This document shows positions 7,546-15,539 of a stretch of 40,367 bases of DNA, one piece after another. The position numbers were made by a program, and so were the translations under genes. Origin of the DNA: an uncultured Planctomycetaceae bacterium (GTDB taxonomy: Bacteria; Planctomycetota; Planctomycetia; Pirellulales; UBA1268); the NCBI GenBank assembly GCA_903831155.1, contig CAIKWU010000651.1:1-40367 (forward strand), in the 5' to 3' direction. The first letter of the stretch is position 1. Every line of letters starts with the position of its first letter. The notes under the pieces are model-generated. The model was not told the DNA's origin and ran no database searches. It saw nothing but the letters and a program-made list of their open reading frames with translations.

Positions 7546-8628
7546 CTACCCCGCCGGCGATGACCCGTTTGGGACGCCGGCCACGACGGCAAGGATTCGC
7601 TCGCGGCACACCGGCTCGATCACGCCGTGCTCGGTCACGATGCCGCTGATCAGCCGGGCCGGCGTGACGTCGAACGCCGGGTTGAATGCCGCCGCTCCGT
7701 CCGGGGCGGCGGCGACGCCAAGCGGGCGGAGCACCTCGCCGGCCGACCGCTCCTCGATGGGGATCTCGGCGCCCGTGTCGAGCGAGAGGTCGAAGGTGCT
7801 CGACGGCGCGGCGACGAAGAACGGCACGCCGTGGGCGTGGGCCAGGATTGCGAGGCCGTAGGTGCCGATCTTGTTGGCGGTGTCGCCGTTGGCGGTGATC
7901 CGGTCGGCGCCGACGATGCAGGCCGCGACGCGTCCGGTCGCCAGCAGGTGCGCGGCGGCGGAGTCGCAGAGCACCGTGACGGGGATGCCCCGCTGGACGA
8001 GCTCCCAGGCCGTGAGCCGGGCGCCCTGGAAGAGCGGGCGTGTCTCGTCGGCGAAGACCTCGAACCTCCGGCCCGAATCCCAGGCGGCCGTGATCACCGC
8101 GAGTGCAGTGCCCGCGCCACCCGTCGCCAGCGCGCCGGTGTTGCAGTGCGTGAGCACGCCGCCGGCCGGCAGGATCGCCGAGCCGTTGCGGCCGATCGCA
8201 TCGCAGAGACGGCGATCCTCGTCGTGGATCGCCCGGGCCTCGGCGAGCAGAGTGGTGGCCAGCCCAATCGGGGCGGTCTCGGGCGGCAGCGCGTCGATCA
8301 CGCGGAGGCATCGCTCCACCGCCCAGCGAAGATTCACGGCGGTGGGGCGGGCCGTGGCGATCTCCTCGGCCCGCGCGAGCACGTGGGCCCGGCCCCGCAC
8401 CGCGTCCAGGCGGTCGCGCACCGCCTCGCCGGCGGCGACGACGAGGCCGTAGCCACCGGCGATGCCGATCGCCGGGGCGCCGCGAACCCGCAGGCTTCGG
8501 ATCGCCTCGACGACCGCGGGCACGTCGCGGCAGGCCAGCCACTCGCAGCGAGCCGGGAGGAGCGTCTGGTCGAGGATTTCGAGGTGACCGACGGCGTCGG
8601 CGATCCAGCGGACCGAGGTGGGGATCAT
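7546..8628 (-). CDS. mtnA: S-methyl-5-thioribose-1-phosphate isomerase
   Basis: The enzyme converts 5-methylthioribose-1-phosphate to 5-methylthioribulose-1-phosphate in the methionine salvage pathway, in the cytoplasm. The 360-residue product has the family signatures: RVRGAPAIGIAGGYG near residue 50, the catalytic cysteine in LTHCNTGALAT, the catalytic aspartate in IVGADRITANGDTANKIGTY, and the C-terminal FNPAFDVTPARLISGIVTEHG. These distinguish MtnA from related eIF2B subunits. It lies 36 bp downstream of alanine dehydrogenase and 34 bp upstream of the ATP-grasp/Alpha-E gene on the same strand, so it is probably part of a run of co-transcribed genes. No other methionine-salvage gene is visible in the window. 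Confidence 0.95.
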   Translation of the reverse strand: MIPTSVRWIADAVGHLEILDQTLLPARCEWLACRDVPAVVEAIRSLRVRGAPAIGIAGGYGLVVAAGEAVRDRLDAVRGRAHVLARAEEIATARPTAVNLRWAVERCLRVIDALPPETAPIGLATTLLAEARAIHDEDRRLCDAIGRNGSAILPAGGVLTHCNTGALATGGAGTALAVITAAWDSGRRFEVFADETRPLFQGARLTAWELVQRGIPVTVLCDSAAAHLLATGRVAACIVGADRITANGDTANKIGTYGLAILAHAHGVPFFVAAPSSTFDLSLDTGAEIPIEERSAGEVLRPLGVAAAPDGAAAFNPAFDVTPARLISGIVTEHGVIEPVCRERILAVVAGVPNGSSPAG

Positions 8629-8664
8629 GGCTGCAGGGTGGGGCCGCCGCTCGAACCGGGGCGG

Positions 8665-9771
8665 CTAGGGATGAAACGCCTCGCACGGCAGCCCGAAGGC
8701 GGCGGCCACGGCCGGCTGGACGAGCCGGCCCTCGAACACGTTGACGGCGGAGCGGATCGCCGGGCTGAGGCGGGCCGCCGTCGCCACGCCTTCCCTCGCG
8801 AGGTCGAGCACGTAGGGAAGCGTGGCGTTGCACAGCGCGTAGGTGCTGGTGCGGCCGACGGCGCCGGGCATGTTGGTGACGCAGTAGTGGACCACGTCGT
8901 CCACCACGTAGGTCGGATCGGCATGGGTCGTGGGGCGGCTGGTGGCCACGCAGCCGCCCTGGTCGATCGCCACGTCGATGATCACCGCCCCCGGCTTCAT
9001 GAGCCGGAGATCGTTGCGTTCGACGAGGTGCGGAGCCCTCGCCCCGGGGATCAGGACACTGCCGATCACGAGGTCGGCCCAGCCGAGCCGCTCGCGGATC
9101 GTGTGGCGGTCGGAGTAGAGGCAGTCGATGTTCGGCGGGGTGACGTCGTCGAGATAGCGAAGCCGCTCGAGGCTGGTGTCGAGCAGGGCAATGTTCGCCC
9201 CGAAGCCGGCCGCCACCTTGGCGGCGTTCGCGCCGACCGTTCCCGCCCCGAGCACGAGCACGTTGGCTGGCGCCACGCCCGGCACGCCGCCGAGGAGGAT
9301 GCCCCGGCCCATCTGCGGCCGCTCCAGGAACTTGGCCCCCTCCTGGATGCTCATCCGGCCTGCGACCTCGCTCATCGGCACGAGCAGGGGAAGCCGGCCC
9401 TTGTCGTCGCGGAGGGTCTCGTAGGCCACGGCCGTCGCTCCCGTGGCCATGAAGCCCTCGGTGAGCCGGCGGTCGGCCGCGAAGTGGAAGTAGGTGAAGA
9501 GCGTCTGCCCGCGACGGATGAGGGCCAGTTCCGGCGGCTGCGGCTCCTTGACCTTCACCACCAGTTCGGCCCGCCCGAACACCTCTTCGGGGCCGTCCAC
9601 GAGGGTCGCCCCGGCCGCCTCGTAGGCCTCATCGGACAGCCCCGAGCCCGCGCCGGCGTTCCGCTCCACCAGCACGGTGTGGCCCGAGCGAACGAGCTCC
9701 TCCGCGCCCACCGGGAGCAGGGCCACCCGATACTCGTCCCGCTTCGTTTCCCGCGGCACGCCGACGATCAT
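8665..9771 (-). CDS. ald: Alanine dehydrogenase
   Basis: A 368-residue NAD-dependent L-alanine dehydrogenase, interconverting alanine and pyruvate plus ammonia. The N-terminus MIVGVPRETKRDEYRVAL is diagnostic. Family catalytic residues are in place: Arg15 (EYRV), the lysine in VKVKEPQ and the histidine in YFHFA. The Rossmann NAD site is VLVLGAGTVGANAAKVAAGFG, and the C-terminal region has IDQGGC and the CVTNMPGAVGRTSTYAL block. Length matches the family (about 370). Its ATG overlaps the stop of the upstream Gfo/Idh oxidoreductase by 4 bp (ATGA), which indicates translational coupling. It could serve nitrogen assimilation or alanine catabolism; the context does not decide which. Confidence 0.96.
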   Translation of the reverse strand: MIVGVPRETKRDEYRVALLPVGAEELVRSGHTVLVERNAGAGSGLSDEAYEAAGATLVDGPEEVFGRAELVVKVKEPQPPELALIRRGQTLFTYFHFAADRRLTEGFMATGATAVAYETLRDDKGRLPLLVPMSEVAGRMSIQEGAKFLERPQMGRGILLGGVPGVAPANVLVLGAGTVGANAAKVAAGFGANIALLDTSLERLRYLDDVTPPNIDCLYSDRHTIRERLGWADLVIGSVLIPGARAPHLVERNDLRLMKPGAVIIDVAIDQGGCVATSRPTTHADPTYVVDDVVHYCVTNMPGAVGRTSTYALCNATLPYVLDLAREGVATAARLSPAIRSAVNVFEGRLVQPAVAAAFGLPCEAFHP

Positions 9772-11111
9772 GACTCGGCAGGCTTGTTCACCGAGCGGAT
9801 CTTGAACGTGGCCGGCATGGGCAGCGGGTAGTTGCCATCCTTGTCGGGCACGACCGGCGGCGTGGTCTCCCACGTCGGATCCTCGGGCATGGTCCGGTAG
9901 TCGAGCTTCAGGGCGTCGTCGTACTTCCAGGTCTTGCCGGAGTAGGTGGCAAGCCGGCCGAGCACCGCCGAGAAGCTCGACGTGGCACCGTAGTAGGCGT
10001 CGTTCTTCGGCGTGTCGTTGCGGATCGCCGCGTGGAGTTCGTCGTGCTCCACCTGGTACGGGTCGGGGTTCGGGCCGGAGAACTTCCAGAGCTCCTTGCC
10101 GTCGAGATCGCTGATCCGGGCGTGGCCCGGATGCAGCGAGAGCATCCCCTTCGTGCCCTGGAAGTGCTCGTCGACATGATTCTCGCCACCGGGAAACTGC
10201 TTGCACTGGCTCGCGATCCGCACCCCGCCCGGGTAGGCGAAGTTGACGGAGTGGTGGTCGTAGATCTCGCTCGACTGGTTGGGCACGCGGTGCTGCCTGC
10301 CCCCCACGCCGTAGGCCGAGACCGGCAGCCGGTCGAGGAACCAGTTGGCGACGTCGATGTTGTGCACGTGCTGCTCGCAGATGTGGTCTCCGCAGAGCCA
10401 GTTGAAGTGGTACCAGTTGTGCACCTGGTACTGCATCTCCGTCTGATCCGCCTGCCGGTCGCGAAACCAGATGCCGCTGCCGTTCCAGTAGACCTGGCCG
10501 CCGATGATGTCGCCGATCATTCCCTCACGGACCTTGGCGAGGGCTTCGCGGTAGTTCGTCTGGTATCGCCGCTGCAGGCCCACGACCACCTTTCGCTTCT
10601 TCTCGTCGGCCTGCTTCGCCGCCTCCAGCACGAGCCGAGCGCCGTACGCGTCGACGCAGACCGGCTTCTCCATGAACACGTGCTTGCCCGCCTCGATCGC
10701 CCGCTCGAAGTGGAACGGTCGGAAGCCGGGGGGCGTGGCGAGGATCACCAGATCACAGGCATCGATCACCCGCTTGTAGCCGTCGAGGCCGTCGTAGCGA
10801 CGATCCTCCGGGCAGTCGACCTTGTCCTGCATCTCCTTGAGCGACCGCATGGTGCCGTCGATGCCCCCCTTGAAGGCATCGGCGATCGCGGTGAGCTTCA
10901 CCGCCGACCCTGGCACCGCGAGCGTCTGGGCGAGGGCGCCACGGCCGCGGCCGCCGGCGCCGATGAGCCCGACCTTGATCACGTCGCTCGACGGGTTGTC
11001 GGCATGCACACCCCGCATGCCAAGCATCGTGGATGCCGTCGCCGTCGCCGCCCCGGCCACCCGAAGGACATCACGGCGAGCAACGGATGGAGCCAGCGGT
11101 ACGACGGCCAT
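9768..11111 (-). CDS. Gfo/Idh/MocA family oxidoreductase with Tat-type leader
   Basis: A 447-residue secreted-type dehydrogenase. The leader contains a twin-arginine motif (VARRDVLRVAG) and an Ala/Thr-rich hydrophobic stretch, suggesting Tat export of a folded protein with bound nucleotide. The Rossmann start is IKVGLIGAGGRGRGAL. The family block ATPPGFRPFHFERAIEAGKHVFMEKPVCVD includes the E-K-P signature. The C-terminal alpha/beta domain has NWYHFNWLCGDHICEQHVHNIDVANW, a histidine-rich pattern common in planctomycete members. Substrates of such paralogues are generally sugars or sugar derivatives but cannot be assigned here. The ATG at 11111 has an AGGAG 10 nt upstream. It is the first gene of a minus-strand run continuing into ald. 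Confidence 0.92.
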   Translation of the reverse strand: MAVVPLAPSVARRDVLRVAGAATATASTMLGMRGVHADNPSSDVIKVGLIGAGGRGRGALAQTLAVPGSAVKLTAIADAFKGGIDGTMRSLKEMQDKVDCPEDRRYDGLDGYKRVIDACDLVILATPPGFRPFHFERAIEAGKHVFMEKPVCVDAYGARLVLEAAKQADEKKRKVVVGLQRRYQTNYREALAKVREGMIGDIIGGQVYWNGSGIWFRDRQADQTEMQYQVHNWYHFNWLCGDHICEQHVHNIDVANWFLDRLPVSAYGVGGRQHRVPNQSSEIYDHHSVNFAYPGGVRIASQCKQFPGGENHVDEHFQGTKGMLSLHPGHARISDLDGKELWKFSGPNPDPYQVEHDELHAAIRNDTPKNDAYYGATSSFSAVLGRLATYSGKTWKYDDALKLDYRTMPEDPTWETTPPVVPDKDGNYPLPMPATFKIRSVNKPAES

Positions 11112-11228
11112 CGGGGCATGTCTCCTGAAAAGGGCTTCGAGCAGAAACGAGGAGTGTGCACGGGCGACCGGCGAACGCTGCCCCCGGCGGCCCACAGATT
11201 ACAGGATCCCGCGCCAGGTATCTGACGG

Positions 11229-11268
11229 AAAAAGTCCGGGGGTGGCCGGCCTGGCCGACCACCCCCGG
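11229..11268 (-). terminator. Rho-independent terminator of the DUF1559 gene
   Basis: Read on the minus strand, a 10-bp perfect GC-rich stem (11236-11245 with 11259-11268) is followed directly by a run of five T residues (the A-run at 11229-11233). The loop can form a smaller inner stem. It lies 66-105 bp beyond the stop of the DUF1559 gene and upstream of the Gfo/Idh gene, separating the two transcripts. Confidence 0.8.
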
Positions 11269-11283
11269 GGATTCGTTACGCCA

Positions 11284-11307
11284 CGGTACGGACAGTCCGC
11301 CGTACCG
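11284..11307 (-). other. Second hairpin in the DUF1559 3' region
   Basis: A perfect 8-bp inverted repeat (CGGTACGG at 11284-11291 with CCGTACCG at 11300-11307) lies between the DUF1559 stop and the terminator. No T-run follows. It could stabilise the 3' end of the transcript or be a protein-binding palindrome; the sequence alone does not decide. Confidence 0.4.
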
Positions 11308-11333
11308 CTGACGTCATGCCTGGTGGCGACCGA

Positions 11334-12338
11334 TCAGTACTCGCCGATCGTCTCGCCGCCGTTCCGCGTCGTGAGGGCGCAGTAGATCGCCTCGTCCACG
11401 TCGGCCGAGATCATCTCCACGTGTCCGTCGCCGAACATGTGGCCGATCGTATTGCCCGAGTGGAAACTCGACGGCCCCCAGTTGAGGGCCACCGTCGAGT
11501 TCACGCCGGTCGTCTGCGCAACACACGAAGTAGCAGCAGGCGGATTCGTCGCACTGAAACTGCCACTCGTCATGAACCTCAGCATCGTGTGGGGCGCGGT
11601 GCCTTGCGCGACCCAAACGTTGACGTTTTTCCTCGAGCCTACCGACGCGGGGTGCCAGAGTTCGCCGTAAGCCCAGCGACCGGGAGAGCCGGCGGTGCCG
11701 AAGCCCTGACGGCTTTCCGACACCATCACGGTCTTCGAGCCACCATCGCTGTAGTCGCCCGTGCGGAGCTGCCGCGCGAACGACAGGCCGCCCGGTCCGC
11801 TGGACGAGCCGCTGACTTCCGGGTTGAACGTCGGAGTGCTGAAAACACCGGCGTTGGCCCGATAGGTGCTGATACCTTCCCAGGCCACTGGGGGCGAGGG
11901 AGGAACGGAGCCGGCGTACGACGGGCAGACCAACGATGGAATCAGGGCTTGCGTCGGGGCAGTGCCGGTGGACAGATTGTACTGCGGAACGCTTCCCGTG
12001 GTCAGCCGGTTGTTGCTGCCGGTGAGCGCCGTGACGATGTTCGTCTCTTCCATCGACGGCAGCAGCTGGGCAAGCCAACTGAAGCCGCTGTTACTACCGT
12101 TGCTCGTGAGGCGCGGCAGGGTCGCGTCACCGTTGCGGATCATCGCCGCCGAGGCAACGGCCGTGGCACGGCCAAGCTGATACATGCTGTTGGAGCAACT
12201 GATGCGACGAGCAGACTCGCGAGCCGCCTGAACGGCCGGGAGCAACAGACCAATCAGGACCGCGATGATCGCGATCACCACGAGAAGCTCGACGAGCGTG
12301 AAGCCCCGTCGCTTCGTGGAGGGAACGAGGTGGCACAT
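11334..12338 (-). CDS. DUF1559 domain protein with type IV pilin-like N-terminus
   Basis: A 334-residue member of the planctomycete-expanded DUF1559 family. The N-terminus has the prepilin peptidase signature, a short basic leader then [20 protein letters not shown], followed by the family block [14 protein letters not shown]. The C-terminus has the H-x-G-N / F-G-D-G-H-V-E type ending. Such proteins are thought to be processed and held at the cytoplasmic membrane as pseudopilins; their role is unknown. A strong GGAGGA (12346-12351 complement) precedes the ATG, and just before it a small hairpin GCCC-GCAA-GGGC (12352-12363) with a GNRA loop could influence ribosome access. The gene appears monocistronic: it has its own terminator downstream and a divergent gene upstream. 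Confidence 0.92.
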   Translation of the reverse strand: MCHLVPSTKRRGFTLVELLVVIAIIAVLIGLLLPAVQAARESARRISCSNSMYQLGRATAVASAAMIRNGDATLPRLTSNGSNSGFSWLAQLLPSMEETNIVTALTGSNNRLTTGSVPQYNLSTGTAPTQALIPSLVCPSYAGSVPPSPPVAWEGISTYRANAGVFSTPTFNPEVSGSSSGPGGLSFARQLRTGDYSDGGSKTVMVSESRQGFGTAGSPGRWAYGELWHPASVGSRKNVNVWVAQGTAPHTMLRFMTSGSFSATNPPAATSCVAQTTGVNSTVALNWGPSSFHSGNTIGHMFGDGHVEMISADVDEAIYCALTTRNGGETIGEY

Positions 12339-12520
12339 GTGGAAATCCTCCGCCCTTGCGGGCAGTTAGCGGACAAAGGAATGAAAAAAATGAAGAATCT
12401 AGAATCGTCGAGAAATCCCACCGGCAGCGCAGAGCGACTCTTTGGGTCGTGCCCCGACGGCTGAACCCCCGACACCTGAACTATATCGACCATACGCCGC
12501 GACCGTCAACGGTTCAGTCC

Positions 12521-13777
12521 ATGCCACCCGCACCTTTCTGCGATCCTGCCGCGGCTCGCCAGTTCGCCACGGAGGTCGTCCGCCGGCTCCGGGCGGAGAA
12601 CCACGAAACCTACTGGGCCGGGGGGTGCGTGCGGGACGAACTCCTGAGCCGTACTCCGGCCGATTACGACGTCGCCACCGCCGCCAAGCCCGAGGAGGTG
12701 AGGTCGATTTTCGGCCGGGGGCGGACGCTGGCCATCGGGGCCTCCTTCGGCGTGATCACCGTGCTGGGGCCGCGGAGCGCGGGTCAGGTGGAGGTGGCCA
12801 CATTTCGGGCGGACGCCGCCTACACCGACGGCCGTCACCCAGCCGGGGTCACGTTCTGCTCGGCCCGGGAAGACGCCCAGCGGAGGGATTTCACGATCAA
12901 TGGGCTCTTTCTCGATCCCATCGGCGGCGACGTCCACGACTTCGTGGGGGGGCGGACCGATCTCGCTGACGGAATCGTCAGGGCTATCGGCGTGCCTTCC
13001 ATGAGATTCGGTGAGGACCACCTCCGGATGCTGCGGGCGGTCCGCTTCACGGCGTTTTTCGGATTTGCGCTGGAGGCGGAGACGCGGGCTGCGATCGGAC
13101 GGATGGCCCACCTCGTGGGGGCCGTCAGCCCGGAGCGGATCGCCGCCGAACTTCGGACCATGCTGTCGCGGCAGGGACGACGCCAGGCCCTGGAACTGCT
13201 CCACGAGACCGGGCTCGCCAGAGAGGTGCTCCACGAGGTGGCCCCGCCGGTGGCAGACGAGTCGTCGTGGAGGCGGGCGGCGCGCGTGGTGGCGGCGTTC
13301 GACGAGCCGGACCTCGCGATGGCGCTGGCGACGCTGGCAGAAGGTACCGGTGCCGACGCGCTGCCGCGGATGCAGTCGCGGCTCCGGCTCTCGAACCGCG
13401 AGGGCCGCGAGGCCGCGTGGCTTTGCGACGGCGTCGCGGCCGTCGAATCTGGACCGGAGCCGTCGCAGCGACCGTGGTCCGAAGTACAGCGGCTGGTGGC
13501 CGACGAATATGCCCCCTGCCTCGCCGATCTGCTGAGGGCGCGGGCCGCCTGCGGGCTCGGCGATGCGGAGCGAGCGGCCTGGTTCACCCGCCAGGCCGGC
13601 CGACCGCGGACGGAAATCGACCCGCTGCCGCTCGTGACGGGTAACGACCTGCTTGCCGCGGGCGTGCCCCCGGGCAAGCCGATCGGCGCGACCCTGGCCC
13701 GGCTGCGGAAGCTGCAACTCGACGGGGCGATCACCACGAGGGACGAGGCGATCTCCGCCGCGCAAACCGGACGGTAG
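12521..13777 (+). CDS. CCA tRNA nucleotidyltransferase / poly(A) polymerase family protein
   Basis: A 418-residue class II nucleotidyltransferase. The head domain has the G-G-x-V-R-D motif (AGGCVRDELLSRTPADYDVATAA) with the D-x-D metal site, then the conserved RRDFTINGLFLDP and GRTDLADGIVRAIG blocks, and the neck signature DHLRMLRAVRFTAFFGF. It either adds or repairs the tRNA 3' CCA end or polyadenylates RNA; sequence alone does not separate these activities. The single tRNA gene in this window does not encode CCA, so a CCA-adding activity is needed in the cell. I chose the ATG at 12521 because homology starts right after it; the upstream in-frame region is basic and intergenic in character. 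It is divergent from the DUF1559 gene and converges on scpB. Confidence 0.9.
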   Translation: MPPAPFCDPAAARQFATEVVRRLRAENHETYWAGGCVRDELLSRTPADYDVATAAKPEEVRSIFGRGRTLAIGASFGVITVLGPRSAGQVEVATFRADAAYTDGRHPAGVTFCSAREDAQRRDFTINGLFLDPIGGDVHDFVGGRTDLADGIVRAIGVPSMRFGEDHLRMLRAVRFTAFFGFALEAETRAAIGRMAHLVGAVSPERIAAELRTMLSRQGRRQALELLHETGLAREVLHEVAPPVADESSWRRAARVVAAFDEPDLAMALATLAEGTGADALPRMQSRLRLSNREGREAAWLCDGVAAVESGPEPSQRPWSEVQRLVADEYAPCLADLLRARAACGLGDAERAAWFTRQAGRPRTEIDPLPLVTGNDLLAAGVPPGKPIGATLARLRKLQLDGAITTRDEAISAAQTGR

Positions 13778-13788
13778 GGCAGCCCCGA
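13777..13788. repeat. Short match to the REP-like unit between convergent genes
   Basis: GGGCAGCCCCGA, starting at the last base of the nucleotidyltransferase stop codon, is identical to the inner part of the right terminal repeat at 33791-33811. The rest of this 39-bp gap can also pair (CCGAC at 13784-13788 with the GTCGG downstream). A 12-bp match is weak evidence alone; it is listed because all six convergent gaps of the window show one. Confidence 0.25.
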
Positions 13789-13816
13789 CGCACCTTCGTC
13801 GTCGGTTCGGGGGCGT

Positions 13817-14566
13817 TTACTGAGGCGGATCGTTCGGCGACGGCAGGTCGTGCAGTCCCTGCAGTTTGAAGGCCTCGAGGAACTTCGCCGTGGTGCGGTA
13901 GCAGGGCTCGCTGCCCTCCTCGTGCCGAAGCTCCAAGAGCCCGCGGCGGACGAGCTGACGAAGCACCGCCGGCCCCGCGTCGCAGCCGAGTTCAACGAGC
14001 CGGTCGCGCGGCACCGGCTCGTTCCAGGCGACCGCGGCGAGCACGTCGAGCGACTCGGCATCGAGCCGCACCGCCCGCACCTTCGCCTCCAGCACGCTGC
14101 CGAGCCGGGCGAACTCCGGCCGCAGTCGCATCACCCAGCCGTCGTCCTTCGCGGCCACCTCGTAAGGGCAGTTGTCGGCCTGGTACCGTCGCCTGAGCTG
14201 CTCCGCGAGGTCGTCGATCTCCTGCGGCCGCACGCCCCGCATCAGCCCCGCCACGGTTCGGCTCGAAAGCGGCCTGCCGCCTGGCAGCCCGACGAACAGG
14301 AGCGCCTCGAGGATCGTCAGGGGGCTCACGCGGCAGGCCGCATCCGCGGCGGCCGGGTCTTCGTCGTCGAGATCGGGCGACGCGCTGACGCGAATCACCT
14401 CGGCGACCTCGGGCTCCGCGACGGCGTGCGGGCTGTCGGCCCCCATCATCGCCGCGAACGCCTGTGCCAGCTTGTCGATCGAGAGCCCCGCGTCGGCCGG
14501 AGGCGCCGCGAAGCCGGTCGCCGGCTGCGGCGTCGGCGGGGCGTCGGTCTTTCGTCCCCTGGCCAT
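13817..14566 (-). CDS. scpB: Segregation and condensation protein B
   Basis: ScpB is the winged-helix (kite) subunit that with ScpA forms the SMC condensin complex organising and segregating the chromosome. In this 249-residue product the first winged helix starts at about residue 80 (SPLTILEALLFVGLPGGRPLS). The second contains VLAAVAWNEPVPRDRLVELGC, and the diagnostic C-terminal YRTTAKFLEAFKLQGLHDLPS is clear. An N-terminal Pro/Ala-rich extension of about 80 residues is longer than in typical ScpB (about 180-200 residues in total). A strong GGAGGG lies 6 nt before the ATG. It follows the DNA methyltransferase gene by 16 bp. No scpA or smc is in the window. Confidence 0.88.
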   Translation of the reverse strand: MARGRKTDAPPTPQPATGFAAPPADAGLSIDKLAQAFAAMMGADSPHAVAEPEVAEVIRVSASPDLDDEDPAAADAACRVSPLTILEALLFVGLPGGRPLSSRTVAGLMRGVRPQEIDDLAEQLRRRYQADNCPYEVAAKDDGWVMRLRPEFARLGSVLEAKVRAVRLDAESLDVLAAVAWNEPVPRDRLVELGCDAGPAVLRQLVRRGLLELRHEEGSEPCYRTTAKFLEAFKLQGLHDLPSPNDPPQ

Positions 14567-14582
14567 GGCGGGCCCTCCGAAC

Positions 14583-15530
14583 TCAGCGTGCCTTGGTGCG
14601 GCGACGCGTGGCGGACGGGCCGCGCTTCAGACGGCGGCCGTCCTTGGTCGCCGGCACGCTCTTCAGCGGCTCTGCGGCGCCGTCGAGGGCGTCGCCTGTG
14701 CGGATCGCCCCGAGCCGCTGCTCGATCCGCTTCGCATACTGCTCCGAGAGTTCGAACCCGACGAACCGCCGGTCGAGTTTCTTGGCCACCGCGAGCGTGG
14801 TGCCACTGCCCCCGAACGGATCGAGCACCACATCACCCGCATGGCTCGAGGCCCGGATGATCCGGCCGAGCAGCTGCTCGGGCATCTGGCAGCCGTGCCA
14901 GCCCGACCGCTCCTTGAACGTGCCGCAGACCCTCGGGAAGTACCAGGTGTCACCGTCGGCGGCAAACCCCTCGGGGAGATCCTGCGGACGAAGGATCCAG
15001 GTGTCGTCGGGCAGTCGTCCGGTCGGGTTGGCCCGCTTGTCGCCGTAGACGAGTTCCCGGGCGCTGGGCACGCGGATCGCGTCGGTGTTGAACGTGAAGC
15101 TCGCCGGATCCTTCACGAAGTGGAAGAGGTGGGCGTGGGAGCGGCTGAACTTCTGCCGGCAGTTGACGCCGAACGTGTAGTACCAGACCACCCAGCTGCG
15201 GCAGGTGAAGCCGAGCTCGCGGGTGGCGATCACCTTGAGCTCGGCGGCGTATTCGTCGCCGATCGCCAGCCAGAACGTGCCGTCGGCCGCGAGCACCCTC
15301 GCCACCTCGCCCATCCACCGCTTCGACCACACGAGGTAGTCGTCGGCGGCGAGCCGGTCGTCGTAGGAGTCGTAGTCGTAGCCGATGTTGAACGGCGGGT
15401 CGGCGAAGGCGAGGTGCACGCTCGCCGCCGGCATCCGCGCGAGCAGCGCCAGGCAGTCGCCGCGATGCACCCGATCGAGCGGGAGGCCGGCGGCCCGGGG
15501 CTTCGGCGTGCGGATTCCGTTCCGTGGCAT
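14583..15530 (-). CDS. Site-specific DNA methyltransferase, beta type (orphan)
   Basis: A 315-residue S-adenosylmethionine-dependent DNA amino-methyltransferase (adenine-N6 or cytosine-N4). The catalytic motif [18 protein letters not shown] lies near residue 43, and the SAM-binding motif [25 protein letters not shown] lies near 235. The IV-before-I order defines the beta group. DPPF suggests N6-adenine but does not prove it. The C-terminus is strongly basic ([18 protein letters not shown]) and probably aids DNA binding. No restriction endonuclease gene is adjacent, so it looks like an orphan methylase. It lies 9 bp after the M20 peptidase and 16 bp before scpB, the same-strand spacing of an operon. 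The recognition sequence cannot be predicted from sequence alone. Confidence 0.9.
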   Translation of the reverse strand: MPRNGIRTPKPRAAGLPLDRVHRGDCLALLARMPAASVHLAFADPPFNIGYDYDSYDDRLAADDYLVWSKRWMGEVARVLAADGTFWLAIGDEYAAELKVIATRELGFTCRSWVVWYYTFGVNCRQKFSRSHAHLFHFVKDPASFTFNTDAIRVPSARELVYGDKRANPTGRLPDDTWILRPQDLPEGFAADGDTWYFPRVCGTFKERSGWHGCQMPEQLLGRIIRASSHAGDVVLDPFGGSGTTLAVAKKLDRRFVGFELSEQYAKRIEQRLGAIRTGDALDGAAEPLKSVPATKDGRRLKRGPSATRRRTKAR

Positions 15531-15539
15531 CCCTGGAGT

